Counted from the stretch's first letter, positions 8,283 to 17,495 are shown. The stretch: DNA of 64,000 nucleotides from Clostridium sp. CAG:354_28_25 (GCA_001915925.1 MNRL01000016.1:45258-109257); one strand, 5' to 3'. Numbers and translations are program-made. Notes: generated from the letters alone by a model not told the origin.

Positions 8283-10601
8283 GTGCAAAGATATAATCCA
8301 GATTATAAAACAGGTCTAACACACGAACAGGTAAATAAAAGAAAAGAAGAAAATCTTATAAACTATGATACAACAGTAAAAACGAAAAGTATAAGATCAA
8401 TTATTATTTCAAATTTTTTTACATTATTTAATATAATGAATTTTGTTTTAGCATTACTAATATTTTTTGTAGGAGCATATAAAAATTTACTATTTATAAT
8501 AATTGTAATTTTAAATACATTAATAAGTACAATTCAAGAAATATATTCAAAAAGAACAATCGATAAACTTTCGTTTTTAGCTCAAACCAAAACAAAAGTA
8601 ATAAGAGAAGGAAAAACAGAAGAAATAAGTAATTTTGAACTTGTACTAGATGATGTTATAGAATTAAATGCTGGAAATCAGATACCAACAGATAGTATTA
8701 TTCTAAGTGGAGAAATAGAAGTAAATGAGTCGCTTTTAACAGGAGAACCAGATAATATAGAAAAGAAAAAAGGAGATAAATTATTATCTGGAAGTTATTT
8801 AGTTAGTGGAAAATGTTTTGCAAAAGTAGAGCATATTGGAAAGGAAAACTATGTAGCTCAAATATCTCATGAAGCAAAGCAAAAAAGAAAAGTGAATTCT
8901 GAAATAATGAATTCTTTAAATAAAATAATAAAAATAATTTCTTTTGTAATAATCCCTGTTGGAATTTTATTATTCTTTAATCAGTTAGATTTACAAGGAA
9001 ATGATTTTAAACAAGCAATTATAAGTACAGTTGCAGCTTTAATAGGTATGATACCAGAGGGGTTAGTGCTATTAACAAGTACAGTGCTAGCAGTAAGTGT
9101 AACACGACTTGCTAAAAAGAAAGTCTTAGTTCAAGAATTATACTGTATAGAAACATTAGCTAGAGTAGATGTGCTATGTCTTGATAAAACAGGAACTATT
9201 ACAGAAGGAAGAATGACTGTTGATAAGATAATTCAATATAATGATTGCAAAGAAAATGAATTAAAAGAAATCCTTGGAAGTTTAGGAAAGTATTCAGAAG
9301 ATAAAAACTCTACAATAGAAGCTGTAAGAGAAAAATTTACATCTAATAAAGAATTAAAAGTTATAGCAAAGATGCCATTTAAATCTGCTAATAAATGGTC
9401 TGGTATTAGTTTCGAAGATATAACATATGTATTAGGGGCACCAGAGGTAATAGGTAATACTCCTAAAGATATAGAAAAATATATTTCAGAATATAGAGTT
9501 GTGGCTATAGGCAAAAGTAAAGAAAAAATAGTAGATAAATTACCATCTAATATAGAAATTGTTGGTTATATATTAATATCAGATGTAATTCGTAAGAATT
9601 CTAAAGAAATATTAGAATATTTTGATAAACAAGGTGTAGCTATAAAATTAATATCTGGTGATAATCCAATAACAGTTTCAAATATAGCAAAAAAAGCAGG
9701 AGTAAAAGATTATGAGAATTATATAGATGCAAGGACTTTTAAAACTATAGAGGAATTAAGAGAAGCAGCTACTAAATATACTATCTTTGGAAGAGTTACA
9801 CCAGAACAAAAGAAAGAAATAATACTTGCACTAAAGGAAGAGAAACACACAGTTGCAATGACTGGTGATGGAGTAAATGATGTATTAGCATTAAAAAATG
9901 CAGATTGCAGTATATCTGTTGCAAATGGAAGTGATGCAGCAAGAAATGTATCACAATTAGTATTAATGGATTCAGATTTTAAATCTATGCCTAATATTGT
10001 AGATGAGGGAAGAAGGACTATAAATAATATACAAAGATCTGCCACATTATTTTTAGTAAAAACAATATATGCAACTATACTTGCAGTATTATTTGTATTT
10101 ATAAATATGCCATATCCATTTATCCCAATTCAATTAACTTTAATAAATCTAGTTGTAACAGGAATACCTTCAGTAATTTTAGCATTAGAGCCTAATAAAG
10201 AAAGAATAAAAGGAAAATTTATAATAAATGTTATTAAAAGAGCATTACCTACAGCATTGACAGTAGTTACAAATATTATTATTATAGGAATAATTAGTAG
10301 TATATATAATTTAGACGAATTAAATTATTCAAGTGTATGTGTTGTTGTAACAGCGATAACAGGATTTATATTATTATTTAAAATATCTAGACCATTTAAT
10401 TTAAGTAGAGGCATTTTGTTTGTAGGAGTTGTTACAATATTTACGTTAGGTATAAGTTTGTTTAGAGATTTATTCTCTATAAGATTGGATGCAAGTAATA
10501 TTGTGCCAATAATTATTTTAGGACTAACATCAATATTTGTAGGAGTATTATATAATTTTATAGCTAATAGAATTTTTAAAGTAATAGAAAAGAGGTTATA
10601 A
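8283..10601 (+). CDS. cation-translocating P-type ATPase
   Basis: About 772 residues. It has the TGE motif in SLLTGEPDN, the phosphorylated Asp in CLDKTGTITEG (near residue 301), the GDGVND hinge loop (MTGDGVNDVLALK) and membrane helices before and after the catalytic loops, with PEG in the fourth helix (GMIPEGLVL). That PEG, instead of the PEGL-E or CPC of calcium or heavy-metal pumps, fits the HAD-IC family of cation pumps often seen in Firmicutes; the ion is not known. The start at GTG 8283 is preferred for its leader and for the VQRYNPDYKTGLT N-terminus; TTG 8265 and GTG 8274 are alternatives. Confidence 0.9.
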   Translation: MQRYNPDYKTGLTHEQVNKRKEENLINYDTTVKTKSIRSIIISNFFTLFNIMNFVLALLIFFVGAYKNLLFIIIVILNTLISTIQEIYSKRTIDKLSFLAQTKTKVIREGKTEEISNFELVLDDVIELNAGNQIPTDSIILSGEIEVNESLLTGEPDNIEKKKGDKLLSGSYLVSGKCFAKVEHIGKENYVAQISHEAKQKRKVNSEIMNSLNKIIKIISFVIIPVGILLFFNQLDLQGNDFKQAIISTVAALIGMIPEGLVLLTSTVLAVSVTRLAKKKVLVQELYCIETLARVDVLCLDKTGTITEGRMTVDKIIQYNDCKENELKEILGSLGKYSEDKNSTIEAVREKFTSNKELKVIAKMPFKSANKWSGISFEDITYVLGAPEVIGNTPKDIEKYISEYRVVAIGKSKEKIVDKLPSNIEIVGYILISDVIRKNSKEILEYFDKQGVAIKLISGDNPITVSNIAKKAGVKDYENYIDARTFKTIEELREAATKYTIFGRVTPEQKKEIILALKEEKHTVAMTGDGVNDVLALKNADCSISVANGSDAARNVSQLVLMDSDFKSMPNIVDEGRRTINNIQRSATLFLVKTIYATILAVLFVFINMPYPFIPIQLTLINLVVTGIPSVILALEPNKERIKGKFIINVIKRALPTALTVVTNIIIIGIISSIYNLDELNYSSVCVVVTAITGFILLFKISRPFNLSRGILFVGVVTIFTLGISLFRDLFSIRLDASNIVPIIILGLTSIFVGVLYNFIANRIFKVIEKRL

Positions 10602-10602
10602 A

Positions 10603-11124
10603 ATGATTAGCAAAGACGAAGTAATAGAAAATTCTAATGATAGAGAGTTTGTTTTAAAAGCAATAGAAGAAACACCGACTTTAATTGAATTTGCAAGTGA
10701 CGAACTTAGAGATGATAAAGAAGTAATGTTAGATGCCATTAAAAGAAATGGTGAAGTTTTAGAATTTGCGAGTGATAGATTAAAAGATGATAAAGATGTT
10801 GTACTTACAGCAGTAAAGGAAGTTGGTTGGGTTGTATGCTATGCGTCAGAAGAATTAAAAGCAGACAAAGAAGTAATTTTAGAAGGCTGTAAAATAGATG
10901 GTCAAGTATTGTATTATGCAAGTAAAGAACTTAGAGATGACAAAGAAGTAGTATTAGAAGCAGTTAAAAATAAGGGGATAATAGTAAAATATGCAAGTGA
11001 AAGATTATTAAGAGATAATGATATTATAATTGCAGCACTAACACAAAATAAAAAAGCGTCGATATTTATACCAATAGAATGTAGAGAAAGAGAAGAAATA
11101 AAAGCTGTGCTAGAAGGAGAATAA
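10603..11124 (+). CDS. DUF4116-type repeat protein
   Basis: A 173-residue protein made almost wholly of five and a half repeats of 25 residues, with the pattern DKEVVLEAVKNxGxxLxYASxELRD. This is the DUF4116 repeat, predicted to form stacked helical hairpins; no activity is known. It starts one base after the P-type ATPase stop and ends one base before the Nudix start, so the three are translated from one message. Confidence 0.82.
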   Translation: MISKDEVIENSNDREFVLKAIEETPTLIEFASDELRDDKEVMLDAIKRNGEVLEFASDRLKDDKDVVLTAVKEVGWVVCYASEELKADKEVILEGCKIDGQVLYYASKELRDDKEVVLEAVKNKGIIVKYASERLLRDNDIIIAALTQNKKASIFIPIECREREEIKAVLEGE

Positions 11125-11125
11125 A

Positions 11126-11644
11126 ATGGAACTAAGTTATATTCTAAAATTAAGAAATGCATTAAAGCCAGAATATAGACATATGCCTATATTTCAAAGT
11201 GGTAGTGCAATAATTGTAGAAAATGAAAATAAAGAAATCTTATTAGAAGAAAAAGTAGATAGAAATGTTTGGTGTTTGCCAGGAGGCCTTCAAGAATTAG
11301 GAGAAACTTTTGAAGAAGTTGCAATTAGAGAACTATTCGAAGAAACAGGATTACAAGTAAAAAAAGAGGATTTAACACTAATTGATGTAATATCTGGTGA
11401 AAGTAGAAAAGATAAATATCCAAATGGCGATGAAGTATATAATAATACAGTATTATATGTAGTTTCAAAATATACAGGTAAATTAAATTATGGCTATGAA
11501 GAAATTACAGATAAAAATGATGGTAATTTTGTTATGCAAAAAGAATCAAAAGATTTAAAATTTTTTAATATTAATAATTTACCTAAAAATTTAATGGATA
11601 AAGATTCGATACAAAGATATATAAAATATAGAAATAATAGGTAA
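11126..11644 (+). CDS. Nudix hydrolase
   Basis: A 172-residue protein with a complete Nudix box: GGLQELGETF then REL-EETGL, with the metal-binding Glu residues of REx2EE in place. It is about the usual length for a one-domain Nudix enzyme that splits nucleoside diphosphates linked to another group. The substrate cannot be told from sequence. It is the third gene of the operon from 8283, and the ABC exporter genes follow after 12 bases. Confidence 0.9.
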   Translation: MELSYILKLRNALKPEYRHMPIFQSGSAIIVENENKEILLEEKVDRNVWCLPGGLQELGETFEEVAIRELFEETGLQVKKEDLTLIDVISGESRKDKYPNGDEVYNNTVLYVVSKYTGKLNYGYEEITDKNDGNFVMQKESKDLKFFNINNLPKNLMDKDSIQRYIKYRNNR

Positions 11645-11656
11645 AAGGGGAAGCGT

Positions 11657-12415
11657 ATGATTAAGGTTGAGAATTTAAAAAAGAAGTTTATAAGATATGA
11701 AAATAAGAAAATCAAAAAAGAATTTTATGCGGATAATGGAATAACTTTTGAAGCAAATGATGGTGAGATTATCGGAATTTTAGGTCCAAATGGTGCCGGA
11801 AAAACAACATTACTTCGAATGATTGCAGGAATTTTAGAACCAACAGAAGGTAGTATTAAGTTTGATAATTTAAATTATAAAAACAATGAAATAGAAATAA
11901 AACAAAGTATTGCATATTTATCAGGAAACACAAAATTATATGATACATTATCACCATATGAATTACTAAAAATGTGTAGTGATATATATGGAGTTCAAAA
12001 AGAAGAGGCAGAAAAAAGAATTCAAGAAATTACAAAAATTTTAAAGATGGAAAACTTTTTGTACAATAAGATAGGTCATTTATCAACAGGTCAAACACAA
12101 AAAGTAAATATCGCAAGATGTTTAGTACATAATCCAAAATATTATATATTAGATGAAGCTACAACAGGACTTGATATAATATCTAGTCAAATTATATTAG
12201 ACTTTATGAAACAGGAAAAAGCTAAAGGAAAAACTATTTTATATTCAACTCATTATATGGAAGAAGCAGAAAATATTTGTGATAGAGTAATAATGATAAA
12301 TAAAGGTATTGTAATAAAACAAGGAACACCAAAACAAATTAAAGAAGATACAGGAACCACTAATTTAAGAGATGCGTTTTTTACAATGATTGGAGGTGGT
12401 TCTGATGAAGAATAA
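11657..12415 (+). CDS. ABC transporter ATP-binding protein, NatA-like
   Basis: A 252-residue ATPase with Walker A GPNGAGKTT, signature LSTGQTQKVNIAR (a T in place of the usual G-G spacing, LSTGQ), Walker B YYILDEAT and the switch His in YSTHYMEEA. The domain set and the partner downstream resemble the NatAB sodium exporter of Bacillus; the cargo is not proven. AGGGGAAGCGT precedes the ATG. The last 11 bases overlap the permease gene, typical of translational coupling. Confidence 0.88.
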   Translation: MIKVENLKKKFIRYENKKIKKEFYADNGITFEANDGEIIGILGPNGAGKTTLLRMIAGILEPTEGSIKFDNLNYKNNEIEIKQSIAYLSGNTKLYDTLSPYELLKMCSDIYGVQKEEAEKRIQEITKILKMENFLYNKIGHLSTGQTQKVNIARCLVHNPKYYILDEATTGLDIISSQIILDFMKQEKAKGKTILYSTHYMEEAENICDRVIMINKGIVIKQGTPKQIKEDTGTTNLRDAFFTMIGGGSDEE

Positions 12416-13556
12416 TTTATGGAATATCCTAAAAAAAGAACTAAGAGAAATGTTTAGAGATAAAAAGTCATTATCTATGATGCTAGTAATACCAATATTT
12501 GTACCTTTAATAGTATTAGGAATGTCTGCTTTATTTGAAGTACAAGCAAATAAGGATATAGAAGAATATAATAAAATAGGTTTTGCATACGAACTTAGCG
12601 AAGAAGAAAAAAATATTGCTAAAGAATTAAATATTGAAGTAAACGAAGGTAATGAAGACGAGTTAAAAACTAAATATAAAAATGATGAGATAGATTTGTA
12701 CATAACTAAAGATGGTAATAAATATATACTAAATGGTAATGATTCAGATGTAACCACATATGCAAAAACTTTAATGGAATCATATTTTAATGTATATAAA
12801 GAATACTTACAAAGCGGATATTTACAAGCAAATAATGTAAATCCAAATGATGTACTTAATATTATAACTGTAGAAGAAAATATAACAGAAGAAGAGAATA
12901 TGTTTGTAAGTTATATAAGAAATTATGCATTTGTATTTATAATAATGGCAATAACAGTATCTGCGACATATCCTGCAACAGACACAACAGCAGGTGAAAG
13001 AGAAAGAGGCACATTAGAAACATTACTTACATTTCCAATAAAAAGTAGAGACATAATAGTCGGAAAATTTTTAGCAGTAACAATTGCCTCAATTCTTACC
13101 GGTATCATAAGTCTAGTTTTAGCAATTATTTCTGTTGCAATTGCACAAAATGCATTTTCGATATATGAAGGATTAAATATAATGTTTAGTCCAATAAGTA
13201 TATTGTTATCAGTAATAATTATAATTGCATATTCATTCTTTATAAGTGGATTATGCATTGCTATTGCAAGTAGTTCTAAGACTTTTAAAGAAGCACAAAG
13301 TGCATTAACACCATTAACATTCATATCACTATTTCCAGGAATGATTGCATTTATGATAGGTGTAACAGGAACACCACTGCTTTCTATAATACCATTTATA
13401 AATTATGTAGTAGTTTTTACAGATACAAGTGCAGGAAATGTAGATTGGTTAAATATAGCTTTAATGGTAATCTCAACAATTATATATATATCAATTGTAT
13501 TAACATATATTATTAAACAATATAAATCAGAAAAAATATTATTCTCAAAAGAATAG
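12405..13556 (+). CDS. ABC-2 type permease, NatB-like
   Basis: A 383-residue membrane protein with one N-terminal helix, an external domain of about 140 residues (35-175) and five or six helices in the C-terminal half. TAGERERGTLETLL is the conserved cytoplasmic motif of NatB/YhaP-type permeases. It pairs with the ATPase just upstream. The ATG at 12405 is chosen because GGAGGTGG lies 6 bases before it, inside the end of the upstream gene. A dispersed repeat and a terminator follow. Confidence 0.86.
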   Translation: MKNNLWNILKKELREMFRDKKSLSMMLVIPIFVPLIVLGMSALFEVQANKDIEEYNKIGFAYELSEEEKNIAKELNIEVNEGNEDELKTKYKNDEIDLYITKDGNKYILNGNDSDVTTYAKTLMESYFNVYKEYLQSGYLQANNVNPNDVLNIITVEENITEEENMFVSYIRNYAFVFIIMAITVSATYPATDTTAGERERGTLETLLTFPIKSRDIIVGKFLAVTIASILTGIISLVLAIISVAIAQNAFSIYEGLNIMFSPISILLSVIIIIAYSFFISGLCIAIASSSKTFKEAQSALTPLTFISLFPGMIAFMIGVTGTPLLSIIPFINYVVVFTDTSAGNVDWLNIALMVISTIIYISIVLTYIIKQYKSEKILFSKE

Positions 13557-13565
13557 CAAGTGTTT

Positions 13566-13617
13566 TGGGACGTTCCTTTTTTCCATAGTAGGGATTTGGG
13601 GACGTTCTTTAAATCCC
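13566..13617. repeat. dispersed GGGACGTTC repeat, copy 1
   Basis: Contains GGGACGTTCC and then GGGATTT-GGGGACGTTCT-TTAAATCCC, a small imperfect palindrome. Related copies lie at 15814-15848 and 28674-28704, all between genes. Confidence 0.6.
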
Positions 13618-13629
13618 GATTATAAAATA

Positions 13630-13668
13630 AAAAGCTTACTTTATTTCTGGATAAGGTAGGCTTTTTTT
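13630..13668 (+). terminator. terminator after the NatAB-like operon
   Basis: AAAGCTTACTT and AAGGTAGGCTT pair with G-U matches, followed by seven Ts. Confidence 0.7.
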
Positions 13669-13711
13669 ATTGCTATTAATATTATTAGCGTTGCAAAAAT
13701 TAAAAAATATA

Positions 13712-13752
13712 TTGACAACTGTTATATACTGTTATATATTAAATATAACAGT
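13712..13752 (+). promoter_or_regulatory. promoter and GntR operator
   Basis: TTGACA (13712) and TATATT (13735) are 17 bases apart. ACTGTTATAT occurs at 13718 and again at 13728 as a tandem repeat, and its inverted copy ATATAACAGT lies at 13743. The operator therefore covers the spacer, the -10 box and the start site. It is the expected binding site for the GntR-type protein encoded next. Confidence 0.75.
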
Positions 13753-13769
13753 TTGAAAAGGAGGAGAAA

Positions 13770-14144
13770 ATGAATATTATTATTAGTAATAGTAGTAGTG
13801 AACCCATTTATGAACAAATAAAAAAAGCAATTAAACAAGCGATATATACGAATGAATTAAAAGAAGAAGAAATTTTACCGTCTGTAAGAGTACTGGCAAA
13901 TGATTTAAAGATAAGCTTTTTAACTGTAAAAAAAGCTTATGACGAATTAGAAGCAGAGGGATTTATAAAAACTGTTCAAGGTAAAGGCAGTTATGTGTTA
14001 CCTAAAAATTTGGAACTGTTAAGAGAAGAGAAATTAAAAGAGCTAGAAAAAAATATAAGTACAGTTGTTAAGTTGTCAAAAATTTATGGTATTACCGAGG
14101 AAGAGGTAATTAATTTAATAAAGATTATGTTTGAGGAGGATTAA
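13770..14144 (+). CDS. GntR family regulator, YtrA type
   Basis: A 124-residue protein with a GntR winged helix (residues 10-75; LPSVRVLANDLKISFLTVKKAYDELEAEGF) and a short helical tail, the layout of the YtrA subfamily. These proteins repress the ABC genes that follow them. GGAGGAG precedes the ATG, and the palindromic operator sits 18 bases upstream, so autorepression is likely. The effector is unknown; in relatives it is often a cell-envelope antibiotic. Confidence 0.9.
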   Translation: MNIIISNSSSEPIYEQIKKAIKQAIYTNELKEEEILPSVRVLANDLKISFLTVKKAYDELEAEGFIKTVQGKGSYVLPKNLELLREEKLKELEKNISTVVKLSKIYGITEEEVINLIKIMFEED

Positions 14145-14147
14145 TAA

Positions 14148-15005
14148 ATGGAAGCAACTATAAAAGTTAAAAATTTAAATAAGAAATATGAAGGCTTTGA
14201 ATTAAAAAATATTAGTTTTGAAATTCCAGAAGGTAGTATTGTTGGATTAATAGGGGAAAATGGAGCAGGAAAAACTACAACAATAAAGTCAATCCTAAAT
14301 ATTATAAGGTCAGAAGGGGAAATACAAGTTTTGGGAAAAGATATTAAACAAAATGAAAAGGAGATAAAAAGTAAACTTGGTGTAGTTCTTGATGACAGTT
14401 TTTTATCAGAATATTTAACTCCTAAAAAAATAAATTCAATAATGAAGAACTTTTATAATACTTGGGATAACAAGCTTTTTGAAAACTATATAAAAATATT
14501 TAAGCTTCCAGAGAATAAAATGATTAAGGATTTTTCTAGTGGAATGAAAATGAAATTAAAAATTGCTACAGCAATATCACATAAACCTCAAATATTGATA
14601 TTAGACGAACCAACTAGTGGATTAGATCCTATTGTAAGAAATGAAATTTTAGATATCTTTAGACAGTTTATAGCAGAAGATGAAACAAGATCAATTCTTG
14701 TTTCTACACATATAACAACAGATTTGGAACATATTTCTGATTATATAATGTTTATAAAAAATGGTGAAATAACGCTTAATCTACCTACATCAGAAATATT
14801 AGAAAATTATGGGATTGTTAAATGTGACGAAAAAGATTTTAGCAAAATTTCTAAAGAAGATTATGAATATTATAGAAAAGAGAAATACCAATATGAAGTA
14901 CTAGTAAAGAATAAAAAAATGATAAAGAGTAAATATGGAATTTCTACTATAGATAAGGCATCAATTGAAGATATAATGCTATTTTATATAAAGGGGGAAA
15001 AATAG
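14148..15005 (+). CDS. ABC transporter ATP-binding protein (GntR operon)
   Basis: A 285-residue ATPase. Walker A is GENGAGKTT, the signature is FSSGMKMKLKIA, Walker B is ILILDEPTSGLD, and the switch His is in VSTHIT. The C-terminal 80 residues are an accessory domain as in YtrB/YxlF-like proteins. It starts 3 bases after the regulator and abuts the permease gene. Inferred role is export or removal of a membrane-active compound, under control of the GntR protein. Confidence 0.9.
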   Translation: MEATIKVKNLNKKYEGFELKNISFEIPEGSIVGLIGENGAGKTTTIKSILNIIRSEGEIQVLGKDIKQNEKEIKSKLGVVLDDSFLSEYLTPKKINSIMKNFYNTWDNKLFENYIKIFKLPENKMIKDFSSGMKMKLKIATAISHKPQILILDEPTSGLDPIVRNEILDIFRQFIAEDETRSILVSTHITTDLEHISDYIMFIKNGEITLNLPTSEILENYGIVKCDEKDFSKISKEDYEYYRKEKYQYEVLVKNKKMIKSKYGISTIDKASIEDIMLFYIKGEK

Positions 15006-15692
15006 GTGAAAGAAATTTGTGGCTTAATAAAAAAGGATATTTTAAATTTAAGTAGCTATAAGATTTCGCTACTAGTAATGTTCGTATGTGTATTTGCAAT
15101 AGGAAGTGCTGGGGAAGAAATGTGGAGATACATTCCAATTGTTATGACGACTATGCTTGGAATGATAGCTTTATCAACATTTAGTTATGACGAACTTGCC
15201 AAGTCAAATGAATATGTTTTATCTTTACCTGTTAATAAAAAAGAGATAGTAGTAGAAAAATATATTTTGGTAATTTCTATGGCGTTAATAGGTGGAATAG
15301 TAGGTTTTATAATAACTCCGATATTTGCAAATATATTAAATAATATAAGGGCTGATAATATTATCAATGTAGACTATAATTCTTTATTGTACTCAACATT
15401 AGGAGGAATGTTTGGTATCTCTTTAATTCTTGCTATACAGATCCCAAGTATTTATAAATGGGGAGCAGAAAAAGGTAGAATACAAATGTTTATATTATTT
15501 TTTATAATAATATTATTAACTTTAGGAATTGCATATTTAGTAACACATAATCTAGGAATAGAAATAAATGAAGAGGCTATTAATACTTTTTTTCAAAAGT
15601 TTGGAATAGTAATAGTAATTTGTTTACTTGTATTAATGTACTATATTTCATATCGCATTTCATATAAAATTTTTAAAAATAAGGAAAATTAA
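15006..15692 (+). CDS. ABC-2 transporter permease (GntR operon)
   Basis: A 228-residue protein with six predicted membrane helices and an N-terminal cytoplasmic stretch (MKEICGLIKKDILNL) typical of ABC-2 permeases. The central motif NEYVLSLPVNKKEIV fits the coupling region of this group. It starts with GTG directly after the ATPase stop; AAGGGGG within the ATPase end serves as ribosome site. It closes the GntR-ATPase-permease operon, and a long hairpin terminator follows. Confidence 0.85.
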   Translation: MKEICGLIKKDILNLSSYKISLLVMFVCVFAIGSAGEEMWRYIPIVMTTMLGMIALSTFSYDELAKSNEYVLSLPVNKKEIVVEKYILVISMALIGGIVGFIITPIFANILNNIRADNIINVDYNSLLYSTLGGMFGISLILAIQIPSIYKWGAEKGRIQMFILFFIIILLTLGIAYLVTHNLGIEINEEAINTFFQKFGIVIVICLLVLMYYISYRISYKIFKNKEN

Positions 15693-15703
15693 AATTTAAT
15701 CAA

Positions 15704-15804
15704 AAATAACCATAGAGTCATAAATGGAAGTTGTTGATAAAAAGCTATACAAAAGTCTACTTTTATCTAATTAATCCAAATATAAACTCAATGGTTATTT
15801 TTTT
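15704..15804 (+). terminator. long branched terminator
   Basis: Outer arms AAATAACCATAGAGT and ACTCAATGGTTATTT form a 15-bp stem with one mismatch, followed by Ts. Inside, GATAAAAAG and CTTTTATC form a second stem. The 100-base folded element may also be a small RNA. Confidence 0.55.
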
Positions 15805-15813
15805 GGCACAATA

Positions 15814-15848
15814 AGTCGGGATTTTAGGACCGTCCCCAAATCCCGACT
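15814..15848. repeat. dispersed GGGACGTTC repeat, copy 2
   Basis: A perfect 11-bp inverted repeat, AGTCGGGATTT and AAATCCCGACT, encloses TAGGACCGTCCCC. It supplies the stop codon for the shifted tail of the M14 peptidase gene. Confidence 0.7.
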
Positions 15849-15925
15849 AAATCCCCAATCCCGTTATTAAAATTCCTAAGTTATCATGATAAATTTTACT
15901 AAATTGCTCTAAGGGTAAAGGATTT

Positions 15926-16741
15926 TCACCTTTTCCGAACCTCTATTGTAAAGCCAGGCTTGTTAAAATTTTTTATAAACCAATCTCTAAAACCACCAAA
16001 AGAGGAATTATAAGGAGTGTCTTCTAATTCATATCCACTTACATGAGCAAATTCTTTTGCAAGCTCCAAAGAGTTTGGTGGTAAAAAATCGGTGTATTTC
16101 CAATAAATTACTTCTCCTTGAGAATGAAAACACAAACATAAAGAAAAGTTTTTTAATAAAGCAAAATTATACATAGCTTGTGATTCTGGTTCAGAAAGAG
16201 GGGAGTCTCCTGCAAAATCTCTTGGAGCAGGTTTATTATATCCAAGGTTAGATTTGATTTTTTTTCCTAGTTCCCAATTAGCTGGAAATTGTGAATTTAA
16301 ATCCACACCATTAATATTAGCTTTCCAACCAGAAGGAAAGGGAATATCTGGATAATTTTTTGCAATATTATTTGCAGATATATATACTTCAGAAGTTGGA
16401 GAGTAGAAATTATTAACTAGGTTTATCCCATCAGGATTAATCATAGGAATTATGTATAAAGAGCAATTTTCATATAAATATTTTGCATCATACCCATAGA
16501 TTTGCGAATTAGAAACAAAAGCATTACACAGATTTTGAGCGAATTTAATTAAAAGAAGAGATGTTATCCACTCAGTAGCATGGATTCCAGCAGTATACAG
16601 CACTTCCTTTTTTCCAATACCAAATTTTATACAATATATTTCATTATTTAAAATGCTTTTTCCAATAGAAAAAATTTTGAGAAAATTATAATTCTGTCTA
16701 AATGTATGAAGCGAATCTTTTAAATATAAATAATCAACCAT
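15926..16741 (-). CDS. M14 family carboxypeptidase, frameshifted at the C-terminus
   Basis: A 271-residue zinc peptidase resembling gamma-D-glutamyl-meso-diaminopimelate peptidases, which cut cell-wall peptides. The zinc ligands HATE and the His in CFHSQGE are visible, with NPDG between them and the catalytic Glu in FTIEV near the end. The frame then ends abruptly as RKR. One frame over, the DNA down to 15847 encodes FGKGENPLPLEQF and KIYHDNLGIL, the normal family tail. A small indel near 15932-15940 is inferred. The ATG at 16741 has AGGTG in front; an upstream in-frame extension to 16801 lacks a ribosome site. Confidence 0.8.
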   Translation of the reverse strand: MVDYLYLKDSLHTFRQNYNFLKIFSIGKSILNNEIYCIKFGIGKKEVLYTAGIHATEWITSLLLIKFAQNLCNAFVSNSQIYGYDAKYLYENCSLYIIPMINPDGINLVNNFYSPTSEVYISANNIAKNYPDIPFPSGWKANINGVDLNSQFPANWELGKKIKSNLGYNKPAPRDFAGDSPLSEPESQAMYNFALLKNFSLCLCFHSQGEVIYWKYTDFLPPNSLELAKEFAHVSGYELEDTPYNSSFGGFRDWFIKNFNKPGFTIEVRKR

Positions 16742-16800
16742 AAAATCACCTAATATATAATATGTAAATAAAAAATAAAGGTTATTGTAATAACAAAGCA

Positions 16801-16829
16801 TTGTAAATAAGATAAAATAATGATAGAAT
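16801..16829 (+). promoter_or_regulatory. promoter of the toxin-antitoxin pair
   Basis: TTGTAA and TAGAAT with a 17-base spacer, about 30 bases before the antitoxin ATG. Confidence 0.5.
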
Positions 16830-16860
16830 ACTGATAATTAATTGCGAGGAGTGAATTGAT

Positions 16861-17148
16861 ATGATAAATATTAGACCTGTATCAGATTTAAGAAATAAAT
16901 ATCCAGAAATTGAAGAATTAGTTTTAAAAGAAGATGAGGCAGTTTATTTAACGAAAAATGGATATGGTTCAATGGTAGTAATGAGTTTAAAAAAATATTC
17001 AAAATTAATTGAAGATGCTGAATATAATGAATATATCGAAAAAGAATTAGATGAAGCAGACAAAGAAGCAGAAAATCCTAATACTAAATATTATACACAT
17101 GAAGAAATGAAAAAAATGGCTAGGAGGATAATTGATGGAGAAAAGTAG
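16861..17148 (+). CDS. Phd/YefM family antitoxin
   Basis: A 95-residue protein. The N-terminal 55 residues match the Phd/YefM DNA-binding fold (IRPVSDLRNKYPEI, then an EDEAVYLTKNGYGSMVVMS strand pair). The acidic helical tail is the usual toxin-binding part. It overlaps the toxin gene by 14 bases, so the two are coupled. Antitoxins of this type also repress their own promoter. Confidence 0.9.
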   Translation: MINIRPVSDLRNKYPEIEELVLKEDEAVYLTKNGYGSMVVMSLKKYSKLIEDAEYNEYIEKELDEADKEAENPNTKYYTHEEMKKMARRIIDGEK

Positions 17149-17449
17149 TTATGTAATAAAATATACTTCAACTTTTATAAATCAGTTTAATTCCATTTTA
17201 AAATATTTAGTTAATAAATTGGATAATAAGATTGCAGCAGAAAAATTATACAATGAAGTAATTAGAGAAATAGAAAAGAGGAGTTCAAATCCAGAAAGTT
17301 ATGAAAAGTACATAGGAGTTCGTAAAAGGAAAAATATATATTATAGAATTTATGTAAAAAACTATACCATTTTCTATGTAGTAAAAGATAATACTATGGA
17401 GGTAAGAAGAATTTTATATTCAAAAAGAAATTTAGACAAATTTATATAA
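17135..17449 (+). CDS. RelE/ParE family toxin
   Basis: A 104-residue protein of the RelE/ParE fold, with IKYTSTFINQFNSI at the N-terminus and the core RKRKNIYYRIYV and YTIFYVV near the end. RelE members cut mRNA on the ribosome and ParE members poison gyrase; sequence alone does not decide. The ATG at 17135 has AGGAGG 7 bases before it inside the antitoxin gene; a TTG three bases earlier is less likely. Confidence 0.88.
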   Translation: MEKSSYVIKYTSTFINQFNSILKYLVNKLDNKIAAEKLYNEVIREIEKRSSNPESYEKYIGVRKRKNIYYRIYVKNYTIFYVVKDNTMEVRRILYSKRNLDKFI

Positions 17450-17495
17450 AGAATCAATAATTAAAAATTAATGTTAATATTGAGGAGGAATAAGT

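Noticed and set aside
11657..13556. Calling the exporter NatAB with certainty
   Set aside because: Domain layout and the permease motif fit, but many ABC-2 exporters share them and nothing shows sodium as cargo.
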